16,617 bases of DNA, taken from NCBI GenBank assembly GCA_027310505.1, contig DAIDAS010000473.1, positions 1-16,617 of the forward strand, written 5' to 3'. This stretch comes from a bacterium. GTDB lineage: Bacteria > Pseudomonadota > Gammaproteobacteria > Burkholderiales > Methylophilaceae. The notes beneath the pieces are model-generated. The model was not told the origin of the DNA. It saw only the letters and a list, made by a program, of their open reading frames with translations, and did no database searches. A program made the translations under genes and the position numbers. Shown in pieces: positions 7,773-16,617 of the stretch (positions are counted from its first letter, which is position 1; each line of letters opens with the position of its first letter).

Positions 7773-8054
7773 CTACTTATCCTTTTCAGCGTCGTAGCTG
7801 GAGAGACTGACGCCGGCATGCAGCAGAAATTCCCGGAGATGTTTGATGTGATCCCTGGTGCATTCGCTGCCCTGATGGGGATGATGCAGGAAGTCAGTGA
7901 CTCCGTTCAGGGTTACCTTGAAACGCGCACCGTGTGAAGCCTCCACATGCGCCCCAAGATGATTGAGCAGGGATTCCACTTCGCGCCAGTGGATGTTGGC
8001 AGCGTGTGAATCCTGAAAAATTGTACGTAGCAGGTTGGCTTGCTTGTGACTCAT
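7773..8054 (-). CDS. HicA-like small protein (YcfA/HicA mRNA-interferase fold), apparently orphan
   Basis: Protein of 93 aa resembling the longer HicA-family toxins. An N-terminal helix (SHKQANLLRTIFQD) is followed by the HicA core at about residues 20-62: NIHWREVESLLNHLGAHVEA, then SHGARFKVTLNGVTDFLHHPH. The His in the SHGARFKV strand occupies the place of the catalytic His in the family's GSH motif. C-terminal helices run from about 65 to 85. HicA toxins are double-stranded-RNA-binding-fold ribonucleases normally encoded beside a HicB antitoxin. No HicB-like frame is visible on either side, and neither neighbour is a HicB. The ATG at 8054 was chosen; an in-frame TTG at 8081 has no ribosome binding site. 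Toxin activity is unproven, and it may be a domesticated RNA-binding relative. Confidence 0.68.
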   Translation of the reverse strand: MSHKQANLLRTIFQDSHAANIHWREVESLLNHLGAHVEASHGARFKVTLNGVTDFLHHPHQGSECTRDHIKHLREFLLHAGVSLSSYDAEKDK

Positions 8055-8206
8055 GGTGATCTTGACTCCATGTTCGAGCAACGTTAGGGATAGATTACCA
8101 CTTAATTTGAATGGCGGAGTCGTTTTGCTGGTTCATTCGGATGGCCATGCCATGCAAGTTTCGAGCAATCGAAAAGCGAGCTGGCTATACTGCAGGATTA
8201 AAATAT

Positions 8207-8216
8207 ACCGATCGGT
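8207..8216. promoter_or_regulatory. Palindrome ACCGATCGGT, possible repressor operator
   Basis: Perfect 10-bp palindrome located 37 bp before the methyltransferase ATG, in an AT-rich setting (ATATACCGATCGGTGATT). The core resembles operators of some TetR-family regulators of the ACCGNNCGGT type, such as the NemR box. No TetR gene lies nearby, and the outer arms are imperfect, so the role is speculative. Confidence 0.3.
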
Positions 8217-8253
8217 GATTTCGGTAAAGTCATTGGATTTCAGGAGAACACCC

Positions 8254-8874
8254 ATGGATCGCAAACAATACTGGGAACAAGTTTATGCCACCAAGGCATC
8301 AGACGCTGTCAGCTGGTTTCAGGAACATGCCGAGCAATCCCTGCGGCTGATCCACAATACAGGGCTAGGTAAAGATGCCGCCATTATCGACGTAGGCGGC
8401 GGCACTTCCAGGCTGGTAGATGATCTTGTGGCAGAAGGTTATACCGATTTGACAGTACTGGATTTGTCGGCGGCAGCACTTACCGTCGCAAGGCAACGCC
8501 TGGGAAAACACGCGGATATTGTGCACTGGATGGAAGGCGACGTTACCCGTGCAGAATTCCCCATCCATCGATTCGACATCTGGCACGACCGTGCGGTATT
8601 CCATTTCCTGACTGACCCGGCAGACCGTCGTGCGTATGTCGCACAGGTCATGCGTGCGGTTCGTCCCGGCGGGCATGTCATCATCGCCACTTTCGCCGAG
8701 GATGGCCCTGAAAAATGCAGTGGCCTGCCCGTGATGCGGTACAAGCCTGAAACCCTGCATGACGAATTTGGAGACGCTTTCCTGCTGGTTGAGCATGAAA
8801 AAGAAGCGCACCATACTCCCTTCGGTACCGTTCAGCAGTTTGTTTATTGTTACTGCCGCAAGGGCAATCACTAG
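8254..8874 (+). CDS. Class I SAM-dependent methyltransferase
   Basis: Soluble Rossmann-fold methyltransferase of 206 aa. The start region reads MDRKQYWEQVYATK. Motif I is IDVGGGTS at 45-52, the glycine-rich SAM-binding loop, followed by the acidic end of strand 2 at Asp70 (VLDLS). A post-motif region has DIWHDRAVFHFL, and the motif VRPGGHVIIATF sits in strands 4-5. The open frame extends 5' to 8053, but ATG 8254 is preceded by AGGAG with 7-nt spacing and begins where the family homology begins. The WFQ...SLRLI and HDRAVFHFL patterns are common in small methyltransferases annotated only generically, so the substrate cannot be named. It stands alone on the plus strand, divergent from the HicA-like gene, with a short palindrome just upstream. 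Confidence 0.88.
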   Translation: MDRKQYWEQVYATKASDAVSWFQEHAEQSLRLIHNTGLGKDAAIIDVGGGTSRLVDDLVAEGYTDLTVLDLSAAALTVARQRLGKHADIVHWMEGDVTRAEFPIHRFDIWHDRAVFHFLTDPADRRAYVAQVMRAVRPGGHVIIATFAEDGPEKCSGLPVMRYKPETLHDEFGDAFLLVEHEKEAHHTPFGTVQQFVYCYCRKGNH

Positions 8875-8953
8875 CCGATGCAGCCTCTAAACGCTCGCGG
8901 CAGAAAATTTAGCCTTTCGTTGCCCCGGAGCGGAGATTAAAAGGAGGCAAATC

Positions 8954-9217
8954 ATGTGCGGCTTGATTGGCGGGCAATGGACTTGTGGGGGAGGACTCAT
9001 GATGGGATTCGGCATGTTGCTGGTGTGGCTTATTCCGCTAGGACTGGTCCTTGCATTGGTCTTGCAGTTGATGAACAGCCAGGGCAAGACGACAAAGCCC
9101 TCTGAAACGGCCATTGATATCCTTGAAAAGGCCTATGCACGCGGTGAAATTAGTCGCGAAGAATTCCTGCTCAAAAAAAATGATTTACTGGGCACGAAAA
9201 CCTTGCCAGAAGAATAA
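8954..9217 (+). CDS. Small membrane protein with C-terminal SHOCT domain
   Basis: Protein of 87 aa. The N-terminus is unusually rich in Gly, Cys, Trp and Met (MCGLIGGQWTCGGGLMMGFG). One transmembrane helix follows at about residues 18-40, then a short polar linker. The C-terminal SHOCT domain at about 53-80 (AIDILEKAYARGEISREEFLLKK) is a short helical module found at the ends of many bacterial membrane proteins and thought to aid oligomerisation. A strong ribosome binding site, AAGGAGG, lies 6 nt before the ATG. Similar membrane-SHOCT proteins are common and uncharacterised; no function is assigned here. It lies 79 bp after the methyltransferase on the same strand and might be cotranscribed with it. 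The hairpin at 9277-9296 follows. Confidence 0.8.
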   Translation: MCGLIGGQWTCGGGLMMGFGMLLVWLIPLGLVLALVLQLMNSQGKTTKPSETAIDILEKAYARGEISREEFLLKKNDLLGTKTLPEE

Positions 9218-9270
9218 GACAAACTCGTCAGCCGTCCCCGCACAAGCTTTCATCAAGATTGCGTAATCAA

Positions 9271-9302
9271 TAAAAAACGGCCGCATCTGCGGCCGTCTTC
9301 TT
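9271..9302. terminator. Rho-independent terminator between convergent SHOCT gene and ssb
   Basis: Perfect 8-bp GC-rich stem ACGGCCGC/GCGGCCGT with an ATCT loop (arms at 9277-9284 and 9289-9296). On the minus strand it is followed by a run of six T, making a classical terminator just after the ssb stop (9325). On the plus strand the following tract is weaker (CTTCTTTACTT) but could also stop transcription from the SHOCT gene. Confidence 0.85.
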
Positions 9303-9324
9303 TACTTATTGTTGCTTATACGGG

Positions 9325-9801
9325 TCAGAACGGAATATCGTCCTCAAAGTCGTCAAACCCTGAACCACCTCCACCCGCAGGCTTGCCGGCAGCAGGTGCC
9401 TGTTGACGCGGTGCCGACTGGCGCGGCGGTTCATCACCCTCCATCACTTCGAAGGCGTTGCCGCCACCTGCACGGCCGCCCAGCATCTGCATGCGGTCTG
9501 CGACGATTTCGGTAGTGTACTGATCCTGGCCTTCCTTGTTCTGCCATTTGCGGGTTTGCAGGCGCCCCTCGATGTACACCGGAGAGCCTTTTTTCAGATA
9601 CTCGCCAGCAATTTCGGCCTGCTTGCCGAACATGACGATACGCACCCATTCGGTGCGCTCCTGCCGCTCACCGGTCTTGCTCTTGAAGCTGTCGGTACAG
9701 GCGATGGAGAAATTCGCCATTGCGTCGCCGCTCGGCATGTAGCGGATTTCCGGGTCGCGGCCAAGATTTCCGATGAAAATGCATTTATTTACTGACGCCA
9801 T
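9325..9801 (-). CDS. ssb: Single-stranded DNA-binding protein
   Basis: SSB of 158 aa that coats single-stranded DNA in replication, recombination and repair. It has an N-terminal OB fold (MASVNKCIFIGNLGRDPEIRYMPSG, then WVRIVMFGKQAEIAGEYLKKGSPVYIEGRL) to about residue 110. A Gly/Pro/Ala-rich disordered linker follows, ending in the conserved acidic tip FEDDIPF that recruits partner proteins. The open frame extends 54 nt upstream, but ATG 9801 gives the normal family N-terminus and is preceded by a GGGGGAG ribosome binding site. The 5' leader holds a perfect inverted repeat, and a consensus -10 box lies further upstream. A terminator follows the gene. Confidence 0.97.
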   Translation of the reverse strand: MASVNKCIFIGNLGRDPEIRYMPSGDAMANFSIACTDSFKSKTGERQERTEWVRIVMFGKQAEIAGEYLKKGSPVYIEGRLQTRKWQNKEGQDQYTTEIVADRMQMLGGRAGGGNAFEVMEGDEPPRQSAPRQQAPAAGKPAGGGGSGFDDFEDDIPF

Positions 9802-9820
9802 GTCACTCCCCCTTGTTTGA

Positions 9821-9850
9821 GTCGAATGACAATTAACCGCGTCATTCGAC
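9821..9850. repeat. Perfect 10-bp inverted repeat in the ssb leader
   Basis: GTCGAATGAC (9821-9830) and GTCATTCGAC (9841-9850) are exact reverse complements separated by the 10-nt AATTAACCGC. Given the -10 box at 9879-9884, the repeat falls in the transcribed leader of ssb, ending about 20 nt before the ATG. It could form an RNA hairpin next to the ribosome binding site or serve as an operator for a dimeric regulator. It lacks a following T-run, so it is not a terminator. Confidence 0.8.
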
Positions 9851-9878
9851 AACATCCTGTCACTTGAAAATAGCCCCG

Positions 9879-9884
9879 ATTATA
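9879..9884 (-). promoter_or_regulatory. ssb: Putative -10 element of the ssb promoter
   Basis: A perfect TATAAT on the minus strand, 77 nt before the ssb ATG, in the 132-bp gap between the ssb start and the end of the MFS gene. No good -35 hexamer is found at 16-18 bp spacing (ACACGT at 17), so promoter strength or activator dependence is uncertain. Confidence 0.5.
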
Positions 9885-9933
9885 CCTAATGGCGATACGA
9901 GACGTGTGTTCGTAATACATGTAAAGCGTCTGG

Positions 9934-11316
9934 TTATTGGCTACCATTCGCAATCAATTGCAGAGCTGCCTGTTCATCCCAGTCGCGCATATCCACCTTG
10001 AGGAGCGCCACCCCCTCTTCCGCCAGTACCACTGCTTCGCGCACACCACGCAAAGCGGCCAGTCGGGCGGCAAGTTGCCGGCCCTGTTCCATAGTCGTCT
10101 CTTCCAGATGGAACATCCGGCTCTTGACAGCGGGCGGCGCTTTCATGCCCAGCGCAAATACCAGCCACAAGGCCATCAGCAGGCTGCAGAACATGAATAC
10201 GGCAGCAAAGCCGTAAACATGGGATAGCCAGCCGCCCAATGCTCCGCCGAGAAATACGCCCAAAGACTGTGAAGTGTTGTACACGCCGATAGCGGTACCC
10301 TTGGAGGCTGCCGGAGCAATTTTTGAGATGATCGACGGCAGGCTGGCTTCCAGCACATTGAAGGCGATGAAATATGCCATCAATGAGGCGACGATGCCCC
10401 AGAAGTTCTGGATGGATAAGGCGAACAGAAGCTGGGCACCCAGCATCAGGCCAATGGCTGAAACGAACACCCGTTTCAATTGAGCCTTTTTTTCTCCATA
10501 GATGATGGCAGGCACCATCAGGACAAAAGCGGTCAGCATGATGGGCAGGTACACCTGCCAGTGGTGATTTTCGTCCAACCCGCCCGATTTCTTGAGTGCA
10601 AAGGGCACGACGACAAACATCGCCATTTGCGCGGCATGCAGGGCAAAAATGCCGAAATTGAGGCGCAACAGCTCCCTGTTGCCTAATACTTCGCGAAGCT
10701 TGGCGGGCGTCGCTTCCGCATCGGAATGAAAACGACTGACACTCGGGTCAGGCACCACGAACCTGACCACGAAGATGGCCAGCACGGCAAGCACGCCTGT
10801 CAGTGCAAAAATGCCAGGGACGCCAATCCACTGGTTGAGCGCGGGGCCGGCGACCAGCGAAAAGGCGAAGGTCACCCCGATGGTACCGCCGATCATCGCC
10901 ATGGCCTTGGTACGATGCTCTTCACTGGTGAGGTCGGCCACCAGAGCCGTCACGGCTGCCGAAACCGCACCCGCGCCCTGGATGGCTCGGCCGATCATGA
11001 CCCAGACAATATCGTGCGCCATCGCAGCCACGACGCTACCGACGGCAAACAGCAGCAGACCGAAGTAAATCACCCGCTTGCGTCCATAACGATCCGATGC
11101 CATGCCGAATGGCAGCTGGAACATCGCCTGCGTCAGGCCGTAAGCGCCCAGCGCCAGGCCGATCATCAGATGGCTGGCACCGCCCGGCAGGGTTTCGGCA
11201 TAAATGGCGAAAATCGGCAGGATCAGGAACATGCCCAGCATGCGCAAGCCATAGATGGAAGCAAGGCTCACGCTTGCGCGCAGTTCGCGCGGATTCATGC
11301 GGTCAGGTTGCAACAT
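9934..11316 (-). CDS. MFS transporter with C-terminal YAM-like domain (YajR family)
   Basis: Twelve-helix major facilitator superfamily transporter of 460 aa, likely a proton-coupled exporter in the inner membrane. MFS motif A is visible in the loop after helix 2 (GMASDRYGRKRVI, residues 71-83), and helix 4 carries RAIQGAGAVSAA. After the last helix, a soluble C-terminal extension at about 400-460 (EQGRQLAARLAALRGVREAVVLAEEGVALLKVD) looks like the ferredoxin-like YAM domain of E. coli YajR. Overall length also matches YajR. Substrate is unknown. The gene lies between ssb and uvrA, diverging from uvrA by 73 bp. ATG 11316 is used; an alternative in-frame ATG at 11298 is possible, and neither has a good ribosome binding site. 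Confidence 0.9.
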   Translation of the reverse strand: MLQPDRMNPRELRASVSLASIYGLRMLGMFLILPIFAIYAETLPGGASHLMIGLALGAYGLTQAMFQLPFGMASDRYGRKRVIYFGLLLFAVGSVVAAMAHDIVWVMIGRAIQGAGAVSAAVTALVADLTSEEHRTKAMAMIGGTIGVTFAFSLVAGPALNQWIGVPGIFALTGVLAVLAIFVVRFVVPDPSVSRFHSDAEATPAKLREVLGNRELLRLNFGIFALHAAQMAMFVVVPFALKKSGGLDENHHWQVYLPIMLTAFVLMVPAIIYGEKKAQLKRVFVSAIGLMLGAQLLFALSIQNFWGIVASLMAYFIAFNVLEASLPSIISKIAPAASKGTAIGVYNTSQSLGVFLGGALGGWLSHVYGFAAVFMFCSLLMALWLVFALGMKAPPAVKSRMFHLEETTMEQGRQLAARLAALRGVREAVVLAEEGVALLKVDMRDWDEQAALQLIANGSQ

Positions 11317-11345
11317 GGGAAATATAGATTGAATTCGAGGTTACA

Positions 11346-11365
11346 AGTTGCGTATATTAACAGGT
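11346..11365. promoter_or_regulatory. LexA (SOS) box-like sequence upstream of uvrA
   Basis: AGTTGCGTATATTAACAGGT fits the LexA pattern CTG-N10-CAG with one change (TTG for CTG), an AT-rich centre, and similarity to the E. coli uvrA box. It lies 24 bp before the uvrA ATG and 29 bp from the divergent MFS start, where it could control either gene. uvrA is an SOS gene in many proteobacteria. The mismatch and lack of flanking symmetry keep confidence moderate. Confidence 0.45.
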
Positions 11366-11389
11366 TAGCCTTTCGTCTGAAAAAGTCAC

Positions 11390-14203
<2,814 letters not shown>

Positions 14204-14207
14204 GAAA

Positions 14208-14894
14208 TCAGGGCAAATCGGCGTAGTTCATTCGCGCCATAATGATACCGGTCTTGCGAGCCAACCCACGTGCGCCACGATGGCTATCGTAGTAGCGCGG
14301 GTTGGGCACCATCGCCGCCAGCTTTGCCGCCTGTTCCGGCCCCAATCCGGCCGCGCTGGTTTTGTAGTAGTGCTGCGCCGCGGCTTCCGCCCCAAATACG
14401 CCATCGCCCCATTCGATGACATTCAGATAAATCTCCAGAATGCGGCGCTTGCTCATCATCTTTTCCAGCATCAGGGTAATCGCCGCCTCCTCGAGCTTGC
14501 GCCATGGCGTGCGCCGGGTAGAAAGGAACAGATTTTTGGCCAACTGCTGGCTGATCGTAGAACCGCCGGCCACGATCCTGCCCTTCTTCAGGTTCTTCTC
14601 ATAAGCCTTCTGGATACCGTCCCAGTCAAAACCTTCATGGTCGGTGAACTTGGCATCCTCCGCGGCAATGACGGCACGCTTGAGGTGAGAGGATATGCGG
14701 TTATAGGGAACCCACTTGTAACGCAACTCAGCCTCAGGGTTTTTCGCCTGCATGATTTCCAGACGGGTTTCCATGAAGGCGCTGGAATCCGGGTTGTGCT
14801 CGATCCACCACCAGACGTGCGCAAATATCCATGACTGATAGAGCACGACGAACACCACCAGCGCCAGCAAGGCGCGGATTAAAAAACGCTTCAT
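14208..14894 (-). CDS. mtgA: Monofunctional biosynthetic peptidoglycan transglycosylase
   Basis: GT51-family glycosyltransferase of 228 aa that polymerises lipid II into glycan strands without a transpeptidase domain. An N-terminal membrane anchor spans about residues 5-28, leaving the catalytic domain in the periplasm. GT51 motifs are present: EDAKFTDHEGFD with catalytic Glu79, GGSTISQQLAKNLFLS, the KLEEAAITLMLEKMMSKRRILEIYLN block and the WGDGVFGAEAAAQHYY block. The protein ends soon after the GT51 fold, as expected for MtgA and not for class A PBPs. Its ATG overlaps the aroE stop (ATGA, 14891-14894), so it is probably translated from the rhodanese-aroE-mtgA message. It faces uvrA tail to tail. 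Confidence 0.96.
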   Translation of the reverse strand: MKRFLIRALLALVVFVVLYQSWIFAHVWWWIEHNPDSSAFMETRLEIMQAKNPEAELRYKWVPYNRISSHLKRAVIAAEDAKFTDHEGFDWDGIQKAYEKNLKKGRIVAGGSTISQQLAKNLFLSTRRTPWRKLEEAAITLMLEKMMSKRRILEIYLNVIEWGDGVFGAEAAAQHYYKTSAAGLGPEQAAKLAAMVPNPRYYDSHRGARGLARKTGIIMARMNYADLP

Positions 14895-15697
14895 GCCGCG
14901 CGGAAAATCGCCAGGACGGGCGCGGTTTCGGGTCTCACGCCGCGCCAGATGAAGAAGGATTCGGCCGCCTGCTCGACCAGCATGCCCAGACCGTCCGCGA
15001 CCACAGCCGCGCCATGCTCACGGGCAAATCGCATGAAGGGAGTTTCACGGCCATACATCATGTCGTAGGCCAGCGCGCCATGGGCAAACACACCATCAGG
15101 CAACGGGGGCAGGTCATTGTTGAGACTGCTGGCCGTGGCATTGATCACGACATCGAAAGATTGCCCACCCAGGCCGTCGTAGCCACAAGCAGCGATGGCG
15201 GGAAAAGTCTCCCGCAGCGCAAGTGCCTTGTCGGCACTGCGGTTCACCACCATCAGAGAAGCAGGAAGCTCGTCGAGCAAAGGCTGAATGACCCCTCGCG
15301 CCGCGCCGCCGGCCCCCATCAGCAGGATACGCTTGCCGCGCAGGGTAAAGCCAAGATTGCCGACGATGTCACGCACCAGCCCAACGCCGTCGGTGGTATC
15401 GCCCAGCACATTGCCATCCGCCAAGAAATGCAGCGTGTTGACCGCATGCGCCAGTTCGGCGCGCTGCGTGCGACGGGTCGCGTACAGGTAAGCGTCTTCC
15501 TTGAATGGCACGGTTACATTGACGCCGCGACCGCCTTCGGCGCGAAAAGCCCCGATACTGTCCGCAAAACCGCCGATGGGCGCAAGGATGCGCCCATACT
15601 CAATGTCCTGCCCGGTCTGACGGGCAAATTCCGCATGGATCAGAGGCGACTTGCTATGTTCGACGGGGTTGCCGATGACGGCGTAACGATCTGCCAT
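14891..15697 (-). CDS. aroE: Shikimate dehydrogenase (NADP-dependent)
   Basis: Converts 3-dehydroshikimate to shikimate with NADPH in aromatic amino acid synthesis; 268 aa, normal length. The substrate site SKSPLIH has Ser15 and Ser17. The catalytic pair is Lys66 (NVTVPFKE) and Asp103 (GDTTDGVG), with Asn87 (AVNTLH) also conserved. The dinucleotide-binding loop GAGGAARG is in the middle of the protein, followed by VVNRSADKA, whose basic residues favour NADP. The C-terminal helix (GLGMLVEQAAESFFIWRG) is typical of AroE. It lies 3 nt after the rhodanese gene and overlaps mtgA by ATGA. The aroE-mtgA pairing is common in betaproteobacteria. Confidence 0.97.
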   Translation of the reverse strand: MADRYAVIGNPVEHSKSPLIHAEFARQTGQDIEYGRILAPIGGFADSIGAFRAEGGRGVNVTVPFKEDAYLYATRRTQRAELAHAVNTLHFLADGNVLGDTTDGVGLVRDIVGNLGFTLRGKRILLMGAGGAARGVIQPLLDELPASLMVVNRSADKALALRETFPAIAACGYDGLGGQSFDVVINATASSLNNDLPPLPDGVFAHGALAYDMMYGRETPFMRFAREHGAAVVADGLGMLVEQAAESFFIWRGVRPETAPVLAIFRAA

Positions 15698-15700
15698 GCC

Positions 15701-16159
15701 CTAGCCGATATTGGTCCAGGGCAACCCGGCTGCGCGCCAGCCGTTGATATTACCGCGCTGGTTGGCGATATGATCGGTCTCACCTTCGAAGCCTTCGAGA
15801 ATGTTGTAGCTCTCGGCGAATCCCGCCTGCGCCGCCACGGCCGCCGCATTATGCGAGCGCCCTCCGGTACGGCAGAGGAACATCACCAGAGACTCCTTAT
15901 CTACCTGCATGTTCAACTGTGCAAGAAAATCCGGATTCGGCTTCATGTCGGGGTAAAACGCCCATTCAATGTGGGTGGCACCGGGCACGCGACCGACAAG
16001 ATCCAGTTCAGGGCGAGTCCGCACATCAATCAGGCGGGCGGATGGCGCCAGCTCCAGCAGCTTGTGCGCTTCAGCCGGAGTCAGGTTTCCTGCATAAGGC
16101 AAGCCGTTTTCTCGAGCACGAGCCTGCGCGCGCCCGAGAATTTCACTTAAAGTACCCAT
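15701..16159 (-). CDS. Single-domain rhodanese-like sulfurtransferase
   Basis: Cytoplasmic rhodanese-fold protein of 152 aa. A short N-terminal helical extension (about residues 1-25) precedes the domain, which shows LIDVRTRPELDLVGRVPGATHIEW at 43-66. The active-site loop is CRTGGRS at 96-102, with catalytic Cys96 and the cradle arginines, so it is likely an active sulfur carrier or transferase. The C-terminal part (GFAESYNILEGFEGETD...INGWRAAGLPW) is typical of the family. The partner or sulfur acceptor is not known. It is the first gene of the aroE-mtgA cluster. ATG 16159 has GGAGAG 6 nt upstream, and a TATAAT box lies 30 nt upstream. It diverges from glnA. Confidence 0.92.
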   Translation of the reverse strand: MGTLSEILGRAQARARENGLPYAGNLTPAEAHKLLELAPSARLIDVRTRPELDLVGRVPGATHIEWAFYPDMKPNPDFLAQLNMQVDKESLVMFLCRTGGRSHNAAAVAAQAGFAESYNILEGFEGETDHIANQRGNINGWRAAGLPWTNIG

Positions 16160-16188
16160 GGTTTACTCTCCATCAATATTAAGTGAAG

Positions 16189-16194
16189 ATTATA
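16189..16194 (-). promoter_or_regulatory. Putative -10 element of the rhodanese-aroE-mtgA promoter
   Basis: A perfect TATAAT on the minus strand, 29 nt before the rhodanese ATG. No recognisable -35 hexamer is present at standard spacing (GGGCGG at 17). The left NtrC-type site (16220-16234) lies immediately upstream of where the -35 would be. Confidence 0.5.
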
Positions 16195-16219
16195 AATCCT
16201 TTTTGCGACACCCGCCCAC

Positions 16220-16234
16220 GCACCAATATGGTGC
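16220..16234. promoter_or_regulatory. NtrC-type enhancer site 1
   Basis: GCACCAATATGGTGC is a dyad matching the NtrC (GlnG) consensus GCACC-N5-GGTGC exactly. Its centre is about 126 bp upstream of the predicted glnA transcription start. The neighbouring site 2 is its exact reverse complement. Confidence 0.9.
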
Positions 16235-16249
16235 CCGTTTACGCGCATG

Positions 16250-16264
16250 GCACCATATTGGTGC
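16250..16264. promoter_or_regulatory. NtrC-type enhancer site 2
   Basis: GCACCATATTGGTGC again matches the NtrC consensus exactly. Its centre is 30 bp (about three helical turns) from site 1 and about 96 bp before the predicted glnA start. This fits cooperative binding of NtrC dimers on one DNA face, as at other glnA enhancers. Confidence 0.9.
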
Positions 16265-16326
16265 GCTTCTTTTCATTTCTCTTTTCTAACCTTCTGTGTG
16301 AAAATAACAAATTAAACTTTTTCAAA

Positions 16327-16342
16327 TGGCACGCTTCCTGCT
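16327..16342 (+). promoter_or_regulatory. glnA: Sigma-54 promoter (-24/-12) of glnA
   Basis: TGGCACGCTTCCTGCT matches the RpoN consensus TGGCACG-N4-TTGCW with a single change. The invariant GG (16328-16329) and GC (16340-16341) are separated by exactly 10 nt. Transcription should begin near 16353, giving a leader of about 35 nt to the glnA ATG. With the two NtrC sites upstream, this indicates nitrogen-limitation control. Confidence 0.93.
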
Positions 16343-16387
16343 TAATGCACGTGTCAAATTTTTGTTTAATCGTTTTAGGAGATTGAA

Positions 16388-16617
16388 ATGGCAGTCGCCG
16401 ACGTACTCAAGCTGGTCAAGGAAAACGAAATTCGCTTCGTCGATTTCCGTTTTACCGATTTCCGCGGCAAGGAGCAACACGTATCCGTGCCTGTTTCCGC
16501 TTTCGATGAAAGCAAGTTCACCGAAGGCCACGCATTCGATGGCTCCTCCATCGCTGGCTGGAAGGGCATCCAGGCTTCCGACATGTTGCTGATGCCGGAT
16601 CCTGACACTGCCAACAT
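16388..16617 (+). CDS. glnA: Glutamine synthetase type I, N-terminal part (cut by window end)
   Basis: Only the first 76 codons are present; the gene continues past the right edge. The protein condenses ammonium and glutamate to glutamine using ATP. The visible part is the beta-grasp N-terminal domain, with MAVADVLKLVKENEIRFVDF, the RFTDFRGKEQHVSVP strand, and FDGSSIAGWKGIQASDMLLMPD, a hallmark of bacterial GSI. AGGAG lies 6 nt before the ATG. The sigma-54 promoter and double NtrC sites upstream agree with this identity. Confidence 0.97.
   Translation, partial: MAVADVLKLVKENEIRFVDFRFTDFRGKEQHVSVPVSAFDESKFTEGHAFDGSSIAGWKGIQASDMLLMPDPDTAN

Noticed and set aside
8053..8253. 5' extension of the methyltransferase frame to 8053
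   Set aside because: The extension has no homology to the methyltransferase fold, overlaps the HicA-like start region, and ATG 8254 has a good AGGAG site.
14831..16150. 439-codon plus-strand frame antisense to mtgA, aroE and the rhodanese gene
   Set aside because: The opposite strand carries three well-conserved genes with intact catalytic motifs; the antisense product has no recognisable domain.
16265..16326. IHF site between the NtrC sites and the sigma-54 promoter
   Set aside because: The stretch is AT-rich as expected for DNA bending, but no good match to WATCAANNNNTTR was found.

Overview
The window looks like a chromosomal segment of a betaproteobacterium, perhaps of the Nitrosomonadales/Gallionellales type. 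This rests on gene content and order (ssb, MFS gene and uvrA together; rhodanese, aroE and mtgA together; a sigma-54/NtrC-controlled glnA), moderately high GC, and protein sequence flavour. The genus cannot be fixed by eye.

Positions 14-7546, all on the minus strand, hold one compact operon for a type II secretion / type IV pilus-like machine. In transcription order it encodes a GspG-like pseudopilin, a GspF-like platform protein, a GspE-like ATPase, four small proteins that look like a PilM-PilN-PilO-PilP (GspL/M/C-like) inner-membrane alignment complex, and a lipoprotein secretin with an N-terminal TPR-like region. From gspF onward the genes abut or overlap, mostly by ATGA/GTGA junctions. 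The operon mixes T2SS-type cytoplasmic parts and pseudopilin with a T4P/MSHA-type alignment complex. No minor pseudopilin or prepilin peptidase gene lies in the window, although the left edge cuts the cluster right after the secretin stop. This is the most interesting region.

Positions 7562-9217 hold three small accessory genes: an apparently orphan HicA-like protein (minus), a class I SAM-dependent methyltransferase (plus), and a one-pass membrane protein with a C-terminal SHOCT domain (plus). A hairpin with a U-run on the minus-strand side sits between the SHOCT gene and ssb and probably terminates both.

Positions 9325-14203 hold a DNA-repair neighbourhood. ssb (minus) has a perfect 10-bp inverted repeat in its leader. 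Upstream of it is a YajR-like MFS transporter gene (minus), then uvrA (plus), which diverges from the MFS gene. The short MFS/uvrA intergenic region carries a LexA-box-like sequence.

Positions 14208-16159 hold a tight minus-strand cluster: a single-domain rhodanese, aroE (shikimate dehydrogenase) and mtgA (monofunctional peptidoglycan transglycosylase). It converges on uvrA with only 4 bp between stop codons. From 16160 to the right edge there is a regulatory region with two NtrC-type sites, one the exact reverse complement of the other, and a sigma-54 -24/-12 promoter. These precede the 5' part of glnA (glutamine synthetase), which runs off the window.
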